Below, piece after piece: positions 26,230 through 35,494 of a stretch of DNA of 64,000 nucleotides. The notes below the pieces were generated by a model. It had not been told where the DNA came from. It did not search any database and saw only the letters and a program-made list of their open reading frames with translations. Every line of letters starts with the position of its first letter. Position 1 is the first letter of the stretch. Source of the DNA: Pseudalgibacter ostreae (lineage in GTDB: Bacteria; Bacteroidota; Bacteroidia; Flavobacteriales; Flavobacteriaceae). The stretch covers positions 1-64,000 of the forward strand of contig NZ_JBHMFC010000001.1 of NCBI RefSeq assembly GCF_042427585.1, given 5' to 3'. The position numbers and the translations under genes are program-made.

Positions 26230-27321
26230 TTATTCATCTTTTTGAATATAGGAATGAATAATCTCTTCAAGCTCTTGATTTTCGGCAAGTTCCAACAAAG
26301 TTCTGTTCACCTCTGAAATAAGTCCTGAATGTATTGAAAATGCAAAACCATACCCTTGCTTATAATACTCTGCTTTGCTGATATATAAGTTTTTGCTTTT
26401 ATTGTTTTTTATAAAATACAATAACTGAGGACGATCGTACACCACTGCTTCTACATTTTTACTTTCTAAATCTGCGATAGCCTCGTCTAAATCGCTTAAA
26501 CCAACTTCTTTAATTTTAGATTTATTTAAAAACGCCTCCGATGGCGAGCCCGAAATGGTGGCTACTTTACGTCCAGAAAGCTGCTCTATATTTGAGATTG
26601 TTGTAGAATCTAATGAAGAAAGTGTTAAGGTGCTTGCTATTCCTGCCACCATAGATGTAGCAAAAATAATAGATATTATCATCCAAGACCCCGCTATAAT
26701 CCTGCCAAGGACGGTTACTGGAGCTTTATCCCCATACCCCGTGGTACTCATGGTTACAATAGCTAGCCACATTCCAGTTCCAATCCCATTTAAAGGATCT
26801 TCAGAAAATTGTTCTGGTGATTGTTTCCGCTCGGCTAACCAAAGGAGTGTTCCCACAATAGCAAGAATTATTAAAAAGATGGCCACAGCCATTATTAGTT
26901 TAAAACTAAAAAGCGGTTTTACCTTCTGCCAAATGCTCTGGTTTTCAATCCGTGAAATTATAGAAATACTAGAGTTGTAAAACGGTTGAGAAAAACGCAT
27001 CGTTTCAAGCCGCTTTGCTGTTATGCTTATCGGCCCAACAACCAAGTCTAGTTCTCCTTTACTTAATGCTCGTAAAGCTTCATCTACATTTTCAAAAGGA
27101 ACATATTCAAAGTCCCAATCTTTTTTTTCTGCGATATTATCCCAAATTTCAACAGCAATACCTGCTTGATTTTCATTAAAAACGAAAGGCTCATTTCCAG
27201 CTACACCCACCAGTAATGTTTTGGCTAAAGTATCCGAAACTTTTACTTGTGCATAAGCGCTTAATGTAGAAAAAACGAGGAGCGTATATAAAACTATTTT
27301 TTTTACTGAATTTATTCGCAT
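26230..27321 (-). CDS. Prokaryotic ionotropic glutamate receptor-type potassium channel
   Basis: 363 residues. Order: signal peptide 1-24, first lobe of a periplasmic amino-acid-binding (SBP_bac_3) domain at 30-125 with ITAKRLETMRFSQPFY, TM at about 142-161, pore helix and filter at 184-198, TM at about 210-231, then the second lobe to 355. The filter is TTGYGD (193-198), the K+ channel signature. This split binding domain around a two-helix pore is the GluR0 layout, in which ligand binding in the periplasm opens a K+ channel. Arg104 sits where the ligand alpha-carboxylate is usually held. Ligand unknown. It stands alone between convergent and divergent neighbours. Confidence 0.9.
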   Translation of the reverse strand: MRINSVKKIVLYTLLVFSTLSAYAQVKVSDTLAKTLLVGVAGNEPFVFNENQAGIAVEIWDNIAEKKDWDFEYVPFENVDEALRALSKGELDLVVGPISITAKRLETMRFSQPFYNSSISIISRIENQSIWQKVKPLFSFKLIMAVAIFLIILAIVGTLLWLAERKQSPEQFSEDPLNGIGTGMWLAIVTMSTTGYGDKAPVTVLGRIIAGSWMIISIIFATSMVAGIASTLTLSSLDSTTISNIEQLSGRKVATISGSPSEAFLNKSKIKEVGLSDLDEAIADLESKNVEAVVYDRPQLLYFIKNNKSKNLYISKAEYYKQGYGFAFSIHSGLISEVNRTLLELAENQELEEIIHSYIQKDE

Positions 27322-27920
27322 AGTGTAACCGTATTAAATTATGGCATTCAAGCATTTACTCTCAGAAATCCAAAGTTATTATTTTAAATTTTAGTTTTTT
27401 ATATTTCCTCGTTTTTTAAGTTCCTTTTCTATAAATCAAACTTGTCTTAAGCCAACGGATATCCATCATTTCTTGAAGCTCCCCAAGTTTTATTCATAAT
27501 TTTCGTTCATTTTATAGGGCACTACTTTTTATAAAGTCTTTTTTTTATGGCATTTATCCCCTACAGGCGAACCCCACCTCTTCTCGACGCGCAGCAGCTA
27601 GAGCTACTATTTATAAAGGCTTCCCCTATTCCAAATTGTATGGCCAAACCTCCTGTATTTCGTTCTTTTATAAAACCACATACAGTGAAATTGCTGATAA
27701 CATACTGTTTTAATTAAAGCTTTTCTAAAAACACAAGGATAAAACACACATCCCACGTCGGCAGTTTCCAATAAGTTAATTCTAAAATTAAAGGCTCAAA
27801 ATAAATAAACAGGGGCCTAAAAGCTTTTTAGGTTTAAAAATATTTAATTTTGCCATAAACAAAATAGTCTTATACTAACGAAAATACCCCAAGTTTTCTT
27901 TTACCTAAACCCAACATAGT
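27322..27920. other. Long gene-free stretch upstream of the alpha-2-macroglobulin gene
   Basis: 599 bases without a convincing gene. It holds a -7 element for the channel gene (27371-27378, minus, TAACTTTG), and a patch richer in G+C around 27555-27600 with no ORF carrying a start. Near the right end are a 7-bp inverted repeat (27816-27832, CCTAAAA-gct-TTTTAGG) and a -7 element for the next gene (27845-27852, TAATTTTG). A 50-codon open frame on the minus strand ending near 27563 lacks a start codon. Confidence 0.6.
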
Positions 27921-30900
27921 ATGTCCATAAAAAAACAAATCGTCCTTATAGCCCTTCTCATCTTTACTTTTTCTTGTAAAGAGAATACAGAAGAAAATGA
28001 TAATCTTTATAAATTTAGAGATTACATCAGCTATACCACGTCAGGCGTCATTTCTGTAGCAAGCCCCATACAAATCAGTTTAGCAAAAGATGTTGAAACT
28101 TGGGAAATAGAACAAAAAATAACGGACAAGCTTCTAAACATAAAACCTCATGTACAAGGTCAATTAACCGCAGGTAATGCCCACACGCTCCTTTTCACCC
28201 CCGACGAGCCTTTAGAACCCGATACCGAGTATACGGTTACAGTAAAACTAAACGACATCTATAAAAATATACCCAAGGGTTTTGAGGATTACACCTTTCA
28301 GTTTAAAACCATTGCTCCTAATTTTAACGTGGTAACCAACCACCTTCAGTCTTATAGCAAAAAATGGCAGTATTTAGAAAGCACTATAAAATCTGCCGAT
28401 GTTATTTCATTAAAAGATGCAAAATCTCTTGTTGAAGTTACACAAAATGGCAAAAAACTTGCTCTTGTTTTTAATGAACTTAACAAAAGCTCTAAGTTTT
28501 TCGACTTTAAGATCGATAGCATCAACCGATTAATTGAAGATAGTGAGATCCTTATCAAGTGGAACGGCAAACCGATTAAGGCTAGCAATAAAGGAGAAAA
28601 CAAAATTACTATTCCTGGCATTAACCATTTTACCGTCGTAGCTCTAGACGTTACGCAAGCACCAGAACAACACCTTTCCATAAATTTTTCTGACCCATTA
28701 AAAAAACAACAGAATTTTGATGGCTTAGTTAGCATTCAAAATATTAAAAACCCTAAATATATTGTAGATGGCCATGTGTTAAAGGTTTATCCCGGCAGCA
28801 AACTGGTAGGCGATATACAAGTGGATGTTTTCCAAGGAATTTCCAATACAGATGGCTATAAGCTTAAGAAAACCTTTTCTGAAACCATCACCTTTGAAAA
28901 CCTAAAACCTCAAGTTAGACTCATCAGTAATGGTTCTATTCTACCCAACTCCGAGCAATTAAAATTCAACTTCGAAGCCGTTAATTTAAGTGATGTCGAT
29001 GTACGGATCATTAAGATTTTTGAAGATAATGTGCTTCAATTTCTTCAAGATAACAGCTTAGGCAGCGGATATGGTTACGATGTAAAAAAGGTAGGAAGAC
29101 GTATTGCAAAACAAACGATAACATTACAAACGTCAGCAGAAAACACAGGGAAATGGAAAGCTTACAGTATCGATTTATCCAAATTCTTTAAAGCAGACCC
29201 AGGTGCTATTTACCGAGTAGAATTGAGTTTTAATAAAAATTATTCGCTTTTCGATTGTGAAAACACCTCCCATGCAACAAATACCGAAAATAATGATAAC
29301 GACTACGAGGATGAAGCGTATTATGATGGAGGTGAAGCTAGCTATTCGGAAGATGATGAATTACGTGAAGAAGCCTATTGGGACAACATCACGTACCGCT
29401 ATAAAGATTACAATTACAACTGGCGCGAAGAAAATAACCCATGCCACGATGCCTATTATGGAGAAGACAAAATAGTATCTCAAAACCTACTGGCATCCAA
29501 TTTAGGTGTTATTGCAAAACAAGGTGCAAACAACTCGTATTTCTTTGCCGTTACCAATATTTTAAACACCCAACCTGAAGCGAATGCCACAGTGGCCATC
29601 TATAATTTCCAGCAACAAGAAATAACTAGAAAAACTACTGATGCCGAAGGCATGATAGTGATTGATTCTGATAAAAAAGCGGCGTTTGCAGTCGTTACAA
29701 AAGGAAAAAACACCACTTATGTGAAACTAGAAGACGGTAACTCTTTATCCCTTAGCAAATTTGATGTTTCCGGAAATCGTTTACAGCGTGGACTAAAAGG
29801 CTATATTTATGGCGAACGTGGTGTTTGGCGCCCTGGCGACACCTTGCACCTAGCCTTTATGTTAAATGATAACGATAATAAATTGCCTAAAGATCATCCT
29901 GTTAAAATGGAAATTACAGGCCCGAACGGCAAGTTGATTTATAAAAATGTAACCCAAGACCATGTCAACAACTTCTATAACTTCACCGTTCCTACAGCCA
30001 CAGAAGATAAAACAGGAAATTATAATGCCAAAGTATCTGTTGGCGGCGCTATCTTTTATAAAGGTTTAAAAATTGAAACCGTTAAACCTAATCGTTTAAA
30101 AATTAAAATCGATTTTGAAAACGAAATACTTACAAGCACAGAACCCTTAAAAGGGGCTCTAGATGTTACATGGCTTCATGGGGCTCCTGGAAAAAATCTT
30201 AAAGCTGAAATTAAAGCGAAATTTAGCTCTTCTTATTCAGGTTTCGAGAATTATAAACATTATATTTTTAATGATCCTACCCGGCAATTTGAAACAGAAG
30301 AAATCAATGTATTTGAAGGTCAAGTCAATGAAGAAGGCGTAGCCAAGATTACAAACAAACTTTCGGTTGGTAAAAATGCACCAGGCATGCTTAATGTTCA
30401 ATTTTTAGTTCGTGCTTTTGAAAATGGTGGCGATTTCTCCATGGATGCTTTTACAAAACAATATGCCCCATACGAGTCGTTTGTGGGTTTACAGTCGCCC
30501 GAAGGCAATGCCTATGGGTCTTTTTTTACAGATGAAAACCAAAATTTTAATGTCGTAACAGTAAACGCTAACGGTAAACCAGTAAAACGCAATACCCTAG
30601 AAGTAAAAATCTATAAGGTAGAATGGCGTTGGTGGTGGAACTCCTCGTACGATGATTTGGCAAGTTATGTATCCAGTAATTATCACAGACCTTATTCAAG
30701 TTTCAAAATAAACACCGATGAAAAGGGAAAAGCAACCTTCAAATTAAATATTCCTGATGATGAGCGCGGGCGCTATCTTATAAGAATTGAAGACCCTGTA
30801 AGCGGACATGCCACGGGAAGAACTGCCTATTTTTATAAAAACTGGTGGCAAAAAGCACCATCTAGCGATAAAGACGCCGCTAAAATGTTGGTGTTTGCGG

Positions 30901-33485
30901 CAGATAAGGAACATTATAATGTAGGCGAAACCGCTAAACTTACTTTTGCCTCTGGTAACGAAGGTCGTGCGTTAGTAAGCATTGAAAACGGTTCTGAAAT
31001 ATTGGATTACAAATGGATAAAAACACAACAAGGTGAAACGGTAGTTAATATCCCGATTACTAAAAACATGGCTCCTAATGTGTTTGTAAATATCTCATTA
31101 TTACAACCACATGCTATTACAGCAAACGATTTACCTATTAGGCTTTATGGGGTTATCCCTATCATGGTGGAAAATCCAGACACAAAACTGTATCCGCAAT
31201 TAAAAATGCCCGATGAACTGCGTCCAGAACAGGATTTTAAAGTTACCGTTTCTGAAAAAAACAATAAGGCAATGACTTATACTCTTGCAGTAGTAGAAGA
31301 AGGTTTATTGGACCTTACCCGTTTTAAAACCCCAAATGCTTGGGATGAATTTTATAAACGAGAAGCTTTAGGTGTAAAAACTTGGGATGTTTTCGATGAT
31401 GTTATCGGAGCCTATTCTGGTAGTATAGACCAAGTATTTGCTATTGGTGGCGATAGTAATGCTGCAGCAGGGAAAAACAAAAAGCCTAACCGCTTCAAGC
31501 CTGTAGTAACCTACTTAGGGCCCTTTACGCTAAAAGCAGGAAAAAATAAAACCCACACCATTAAATTACCCAATTATATTGGTGCCGTACGTACCATGGT
31601 GGTTGCTGGAAACAATGACACGGAGGCCTACGGAAGCACTGAGAAATCGGTACAAGTAAAAAAACCGTTAATGGTGTTGGCCACACTACCTCGAAAATTA
31701 AGTCCGGGAGAAAAAGTAACCCTTCCCGTAACTGTTTTTGCTATGGATCCTAAAGTAAAAAACGTAGCTATTAGCTTAAAGTTAAGCCATGGCATTTCTG
31801 TAATAGGTGACTCTAAGAAAACCTTGAATTTCACAAGACCAGACGAACAAATGGCCTATTTTGAACTGGATGTTAGTAAAGCTAAAGGCTTTAGTAGTGT
31901 TGAAGTGATAGCCACTGGCCATGGCGAAAAATCTACTTATAATGTAGAACTAGATATTTTTAATCCGAATCCTGTTTCCTCAAAATCCATTAACAATGTT
32001 TTAGAAGGAAAAGGTCAAAAATCTTTGGATTTCTCCACTTTTGGAGTAGCGGGAACCAATGCCGCAACCGTAGAGTTTTCAACCCTACCTCCTATGGATT
32101 TTTCACGTAGGCTACAATTCCTTATCCAATACCCGCATGGGTGTTTAGAGCAGGTTACCTCAGCGGTGTTCCCACAGTTGTTCTTAAATGATATTTTCGA
32201 CCTTACTCAGGATAGAAAGCAAGACATCCAAAAAAATATTGAAAGCGGCATTAAGCGCCTAGGGCATTACCAAAGACCCAACGGCGGCATGAGCTATTGG
32301 ATGGGAGAAACCAGTATTAATGACTGGAGCACCAGCTATGCGGGTCATTTCTTGATTGAAGCTGAAAAGAAAGGTTTTGTATTACCACTAACGTTTAAAA
32401 GCAATTGGTTGTCATACCAAAAACAAGCGGCTAGAGATTGGAGACCAAGTTATCGTATCTATAATTCCGATTTAGCTCAAGCTTACAGGCTATACACCTT
32501 AGCTTTGGCCGGCAGTCCAGATTTATCGAGCATGAATCGATTACGGGAGTTTCCAGAACTTTCCAACGAAGCAAAATGGCGATTGGCGGCAGCCTATGCT
32601 TTAGCAGGGCAAAAAGAAGCAAGCGATAAGATTTCACAATCTGCAAACATCCATTTTAAACCTCAAGAGTATCATTATTACACCTACGGTTCTGTAGATA
32701 GAAATCGCGCAATGGCCTTAGAAACCATGATACTTACCAAAAATCCAAAAATGCGAGAACTTGCAGAATCTATAGCCAAAGATTTATCCAGCGATCGTTG
32801 GATGAGCACACAAACCACGGCCTATAGTTTACTTTCCATGGCTAAAATGGTGAACACCAACGGCGGTAAAGCCCTGAAGATCAATTACACTTTTAACGGA
32901 AAGCAAGAAAACATAGACACTAAAAGCGCAATATCTCAACGTAAACTTAATGTTTCTGAAGGTTTAAATACCCTATCGTTTTCTAATAACCAAGATAATA
33001 TGGTTTACGTTCGCGTTTTAAATTCTGGCAAGTTACCCTTAGGCCAAGAATTGATAGAACAGCGTGGTTTAAGTGTTTCTGTGCAATACAAGGACTTAAA
33101 AGGTAATAAAATCGATGTTTCAAAATTACTACAAGGTCAGGATTTTGTTGCCACGGTAAAAGTGAGCAATCTTAAAAATGAATCTGTAAACGACGTAGCC
33201 CTCACCCAAATTTTTCCGTCTGGTTGGGAAATTGTAAACACACGTTTTACAGATTTTGGAGATAGCACTACAAGCCAAGCCCGACATGTAGATATTAGGG
33301 ACGACCGTGTAAACTTCTATTTTGATTTAGCAGAGAAAGGCACACATAGCACGAAAACATTCAATGTCATGTTGAATGCCTCTTATTTAGGCACTTATTA
33401 CTTGCCTGGCGTTCAGGCAGAAGCGATGTATGATCATGAGTTTTTAGTGAGAACAAAAGGCGCTTGGATAAGCGTTGAAAAATAG
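27921..33485 (+). CDS. Alpha-2-macroglobulin family lipoprotein with thioester
   Basis: 1854 residues. Lipoprotein signal with Cys19 (TFSC). An N-terminal Big-like domain and MG domains follow (about 40-1000), including the LKGYIYGERGVWRPGDTLHL start of MG2, and a bait/A2M core with PLMVLATLPRKLSPGEKVTL. The thioester motif is at Cys1408-Gln1411 (HGCLEQVTS), followed by the alpha/alpha toroid. Bacterial A2Ms trap proteases through the thioester and protect the periplasm. An acidic Tyr/Asp/Glu-rich loop at about 445-510 is flanked by two Cys. Bacterial A2M genes usually sit beside pbpC (PBP1C); none is next to this one. It ends in a strong bidirectional terminator. Confidence 0.93.
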   Translation: MSIKKQIVLIALLIFTFSCKENTEENDNLYKFRDYISYTTSGVISVASPIQISLAKDVETWEIEQKITDKLLNIKPHVQGQLTAGNAHTLLFTPDEPLEPDTEYTVTVKLNDIYKNIPKGFEDYTFQFKTIAPNFNVVTNHLQSYSKKWQYLESTIKSADVISLKDAKSLVEVTQNGKKLALVFNELNKSSKFFDFKIDSINRLIEDSEILIKWNGKPIKASNKGENKITIPGINHFTVVALDVTQAPEQHLSINFSDPLKKQQNFDGLVSIQNIKNPKYIVDGHVLKVYPGSKLVGDIQVDVFQGISNTDGYKLKKTFSETITFENLKPQVRLISNGSILPNSEQLKFNFEAVNLSDVDVRIIKIFEDNVLQFLQDNSLGSGYGYDVKKVGRRIAKQTITLQTSAENTGKWKAYSIDLSKFFKADPGAIYRVELSFNKNYSLFDCENTSHATNTENNDNDYEDEAYYDGGEASYSEDDELREEAYWDNITYRYKDYNYNWREENNPCHDAYYGEDKIVSQNLLASNLGVIAKQGANNSYFFAVTNILNTQPEANATVAIYNFQQQEITRKTTDAEGMIVIDSDKKAAFAVVTKGKNTTYVKLEDGNSLSLSKFDVSGNRLQRGLKGYIYGERGVWRPGDTLHLAFMLNDNDNKLPKDHPVKMEITGPNGKLIYKNVTQDHVNNFYNFTVPTATEDKTGNYNAKVSVGGAIFYKGLKIETVKPNRLKIKIDFENEILTSTEPLKGALDVTWLHGAPGKNLKAEIKAKFSSSYSGFENYKHYIFNDPTRQFETEEINVFEGQVNEEGVAKITNKLSVGKNAPGMLNVQFLVRAFENGGDFSMDAFTKQYAPYESFVGLQSPEGNAYGSFFTDENQNFNVVTVNANGKPVKRNTLEVKIYKVEWRWWWNSSYDDLASYVSSNYHRPYSSFKINTDEKGKATFKLNIPDDERGRYLIRIEDPVSGHATGRTAYFYKNWWQKAPSSDKDAAKMLVFAADKEHYNVGETAKLTFASGNEGRALVSIENGSEILDYKWIKTQQGETVVNIPITKNMAPNVFVNISLLQPHAITANDLPIRLYGVIPIMVENPDTKLYPQLKMPDELRPEQDFKVTVSEKNNKAMTYTLAVVEEGLLDLTRFKTPNAWDEFYKREALGVKTWDVFDDVIGAYSGSIDQVFAIGGDSNAAAGKNKKPNRFKPVVTYLGPFTLKAGKNKTHTIKLPNYIGAVRTMVVAGNNDTEAYGSTEKSVQVKKPLMVLATLPRKLSPGEKVTLPVTVFAMDPKVKNVAISLKLSHGISVIGDSKKTLNFTRPDEQMAYFELDVSKAKGFSSVEVIATGHGEKSTYNVELDIFNPNPVSSKSINNVLEGKGQKSLDFSTFGVAGTNAATVEFSTLPPMDFSRRLQFLIQYPHGCLEQVTSAVFPQLFLNDIFDLTQDRKQDIQKNIESGIKRLGHYQRPNGGMSYWMGETSINDWSTSYAGHFLIEAEKKGFVLPLTFKSNWLSYQKQAARDWRPSYRIYNSDLAQAYRLYTLALAGSPDLSSMNRLREFPELSNEAKWRLAAAYALAGQKEASDKISQSANIHFKPQEYHYYTYGSVDRNRAMALETMILTKNPKMRELAESIAKDLSSDRWMSTQTTAYSLLSMAKMVNTNGGKALKINYTFNGKQENIDTKSAISQRKLNVSEGLNTLSFSNNQDNMVYVRVLNSGKLPLGQELIEQRGLSVSVQYKDLKGNKIDVSKLLQGQDFVATVKVSNLKNESVNDVALTQIFPSGWEIVNTRFTDFGDSTTSQARHVDIRDDRVNFYFDLAEKGTHSTKTFNVMLNASYLGTYYLPGVQAEAMYDHEFLVRTKGAWISVEK

Positions 33486-33544
33486 CCTATCAGCATCTAA
33501 ACCGATATCAGACCCTGTTTTTTGCATACGCTAGCTTAAAAATA

Positions 33545-33579
33545 AAAAGAGCCTTTACTGTTTCAGTAAAGGCTCTTTT
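33545..33579. terminator. Bidirectional terminator between the A2M gene and the LysM gene
   Basis: Perfect 15-bp arms (33545-33559 and 33565-33579) ending in A-runs and T-runs on either side, with a GTTTC loop. It serves both convergent genes. Confidence 0.93.
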
Positions 33580-33598
33580 AAATGTGACATACACATCG

Positions 33599-34096
33599 TT
33601 AATTTAAATGTGGAATTCTTAAAACTTGACCAGGATAAATTAAATCCGGATTTTTAAGCATGGGTTTATTTGCTTCAAAAATAACAGGGTATTTCATAGC
33701 ATTACCATAATACTTTTTAGCTATTTTGCCAAGCGTATCACCACTTTTCACTGTATAGAATTGAGCTTCTGGCTCTGGATTCTCAACGGTCATCTGGTCA
33801 TCAACGGCTGCAATTCCATTAGAGTTCCCAACAACCAAAACAACTTTTTCTTTAGTAGATTGGTCATGGGCAGCACCCGTAACAGTAGCAGTGTCGTTAC
33901 TAATTTTAATATTCAAGTGCTCAACCACTAGCTGTAAATCTGCTATGGTTTCCTCGAGTTTTTTTGAAGCTGCTTCTTCTCCTTTCAACTTTGCTGCAGC
34001 AGCTTCTGCCGACACCTCTGCAGCTTCTTCTGCATCTGTTTTCCCTATTCCGAAAACTTTTGCGCCTGCGTTTTTAATAAATGAAAATAGTCCCAT
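33599..34096 (-). CDS. kbp: BON and LysM domain protein, Kbp/YgaU-like
   Basis: 165 residues from ATG 34096, which gives the conserved MGLFSFIKNAG start; an upstream GTG would add 17 residues unlike the family. An Ala/Glu-rich helix (25-50) is followed by a BON domain (about 52-105, LNIKISNDTATVTGAAHDQ ... NSNGIAAVDDQMTVE) and a LysM domain (about 113-165, YTVKSGDTLGKIAKKYYGN ... YPGQVLRIPHLN). E. coli Kbp of the same order binds K+ in the cytoplasm and helps growth at high potassium. No signal peptide is present, which agrees with Kbp. Confidence 0.9.
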   Translation of the reverse strand: MGLFSFIKNAGAKVFGIGKTDAEEAAEVSAEAAAAKLKGEEAASKKLEETIADLQLVVEHLNIKISNDTATVTGAAHDQSTKEKVVLVVGNSNGIAAVDDQMTVENPEPEAQFYTVKSGDTLGKIAKKYYGNAMKYPVIFEANKPMLKNPDLIYPGQVLRIPHLN

Positions 34097-34266
34097 ATTG
34101 TTTTTGTTGTTTTTAAGGTTAACTTGATTTTCTATAAATTTAAACACAAAATAATAAATACAACACGATTATACATGACTTTTTCAAGTAAATTAAAAGT
34201 ATATAAGATTATAAAAGCATGATATGTCTATAATCGAGGGTGTATTATAGGACTTCGTTAAAAAAT

Positions 34267-34301
34267 AAACCGTTTAAGGCATAATAAGCCTTAAACGGTT
34301 T
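34267..34301 (-). terminator. Terminator after the lipoprotein gene at 34329-35276
   Basis: Perfect 14-bp stem (34267-34280 with 34288-34301, AAACCGTTTAAGGC) with a 7-base loop; on the minus strand it is followed by ATTTTTT. Confidence 0.88.
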
Positions 34302-34328
34302 CCAAACTAAATAACCAACCAAATATGT

Positions 34329-35276
34329 TTATATTTTTCGAGAGGAATCTCTCGGATTTTCTACTTTATCTTTTTTAAATTTACGTTTTTTGTCTTTTAT
34401 AACAGGCTTTGATCCTTTTTCATTAATCGATTTCTTAAACTGAATATAACCTCTACCTACAAACTCATAAACCGTTTTAGAGGCGGGGTGATATAACTTT
34501 ATCTTTCCATCATTTATAACGCTCAATTCAAAATATTCATTGTTGAAGAAATCATAATCTAATGTTAAAGTTTTAAGGTACATGTTTCCAGTTACGTTTC
34601 CAACGCCATAAAGCCCCGTATAATCCCAGTAAAGATTATTAACGTGGACACCATTAACATCTTGTGAGCTCCTAAACCCCGAATCGTTTCCTCCTGCTAA
34701 AAATTGTAAATAATTCTCATTATCAAATTCGTTTATAGCACCAAAGTTACTGGTGTATATTTTTTCCCAAGCATCATACTCTTGTAAAAAATAATGGATA
34801 TTATCGTAAAACACGAAATCATAATCAAAATTGCTACGTTGGTATCCTTTTAAGAAATAAGACGTATCGTTATTAATATCATAAAGTTCAAGAGTATTAT
34901 TATTGATTTGGAATACATCAAAACTTGAAAAACCGTCAACATCATGTCGTACATCAAGAACCATATTGTAAGCATCGTAATCTGCAACAGGAATTCCAAA
35001 TCCATTTCCCGTATCACCTAAACCCACAATATTATTATTGGCATACAGCACACCGTTTATAAACGACACAGTAAATGCTTTTTGCAAAAATGGCGTTTCG
35101 CCATAGCCTTTTGTGGCATTAATATCGACATACCATAATTCATGTGTATTTAAAACCTGATGTATGGAGATACTGGGGGGTTCAACCACATAATCGTCAT
35201 GAACCACTTCGGTGTAACAAGAAGTAAAAAGCATGGCTACAAAAGCAAAGCTAGAAAGTAATTTTATAGTATTCAT
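34329..35276 (-). CDS. Flavobacterial lipoprotein of unknown function
   Basis: 315 residues. Lipoprotein signal with lipobox Cys at 20 (LFTSC), then a beta-rich, Asp/Asn/Tyr-rich body (YVDINATKGYGETPFLQKAF, VSFINGVLYANNNIVGLG, YNMVLDVRHDVDGFSSFDVF). The last 35 residues are highly basic (KDKKRKFKKDKVENPRDS). Relatives in this family are often labelled nicotinic acid mononucleotide adenylyltransferase in databases, as far as I recall. Nothing here supports that: there is no nucleotidyltransferase HxGH motif and the protein is exported. No functional clue from neighbours. Confidence 0.8.
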   Translation of the reverse strand: MNTIKLLSSFAFVAMLFTSCYTEVVHDDYVVEPPSISIHQVLNTHELWYVDINATKGYGETPFLQKAFTVSFINGVLYANNNIVGLGDTGNGFGIPVADYDAYNMVLDVRHDVDGFSSFDVFQINNNTLELYDINNDTSYFLKGYQRSNFDYDFVFYDNIHYFLQEYDAWEKIYTSNFGAINEFDNENYLQFLAGGNDSGFRSSQDVNGVHVNNLYWDYTGLYGVGNVTGNMYLKTLTLDYDFFNNEYFELSVINDGKIKLYHPASKTVYEFVGRGYIQFKKSINEKGSKPVIKDKKRKFKKDKVENPRDSSRKI

Positions 35277-35464
35277 ATCGTATGGGTATTATGATTTATA
35301 TAGTATGGGTTTTCAAAACACGTGCCAAAAGTTTAAACCCCTGCGTAAATATAGTATTTAGGCTATAATGCATGTGAGGTAAAGTCTTATTTTATTTCAA
35401 TTCTATATCGTCTATTTTCTAAACTCTATTTCCCTGATTCTACATGATGGCGAAATATTTTATG

Positions 35465-35472
35465 TATTTTTG
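35465..35472 (+). promoter_or_regulatory. -7 element for gpsA
   Basis: TATTTTTG, 22 bases before the gpsA ATG; fits TAnnTTTG. Confidence 0.45.
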
Positions 35473-35494
35473 AAATTAGAATTTATACTAAATT

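Noticed and set aside
26555..26980. 141-codon plus-strand frame
   Set aside because: Antisense to the ion-channel gene, which shows a full domain order.
34329..35276. Nicotinic acid mononucleotide adenylyltransferase label
   Set aside because: Exported lipoprotein without the nucleotidyltransferase motif; the name seems to be an inherited database error.
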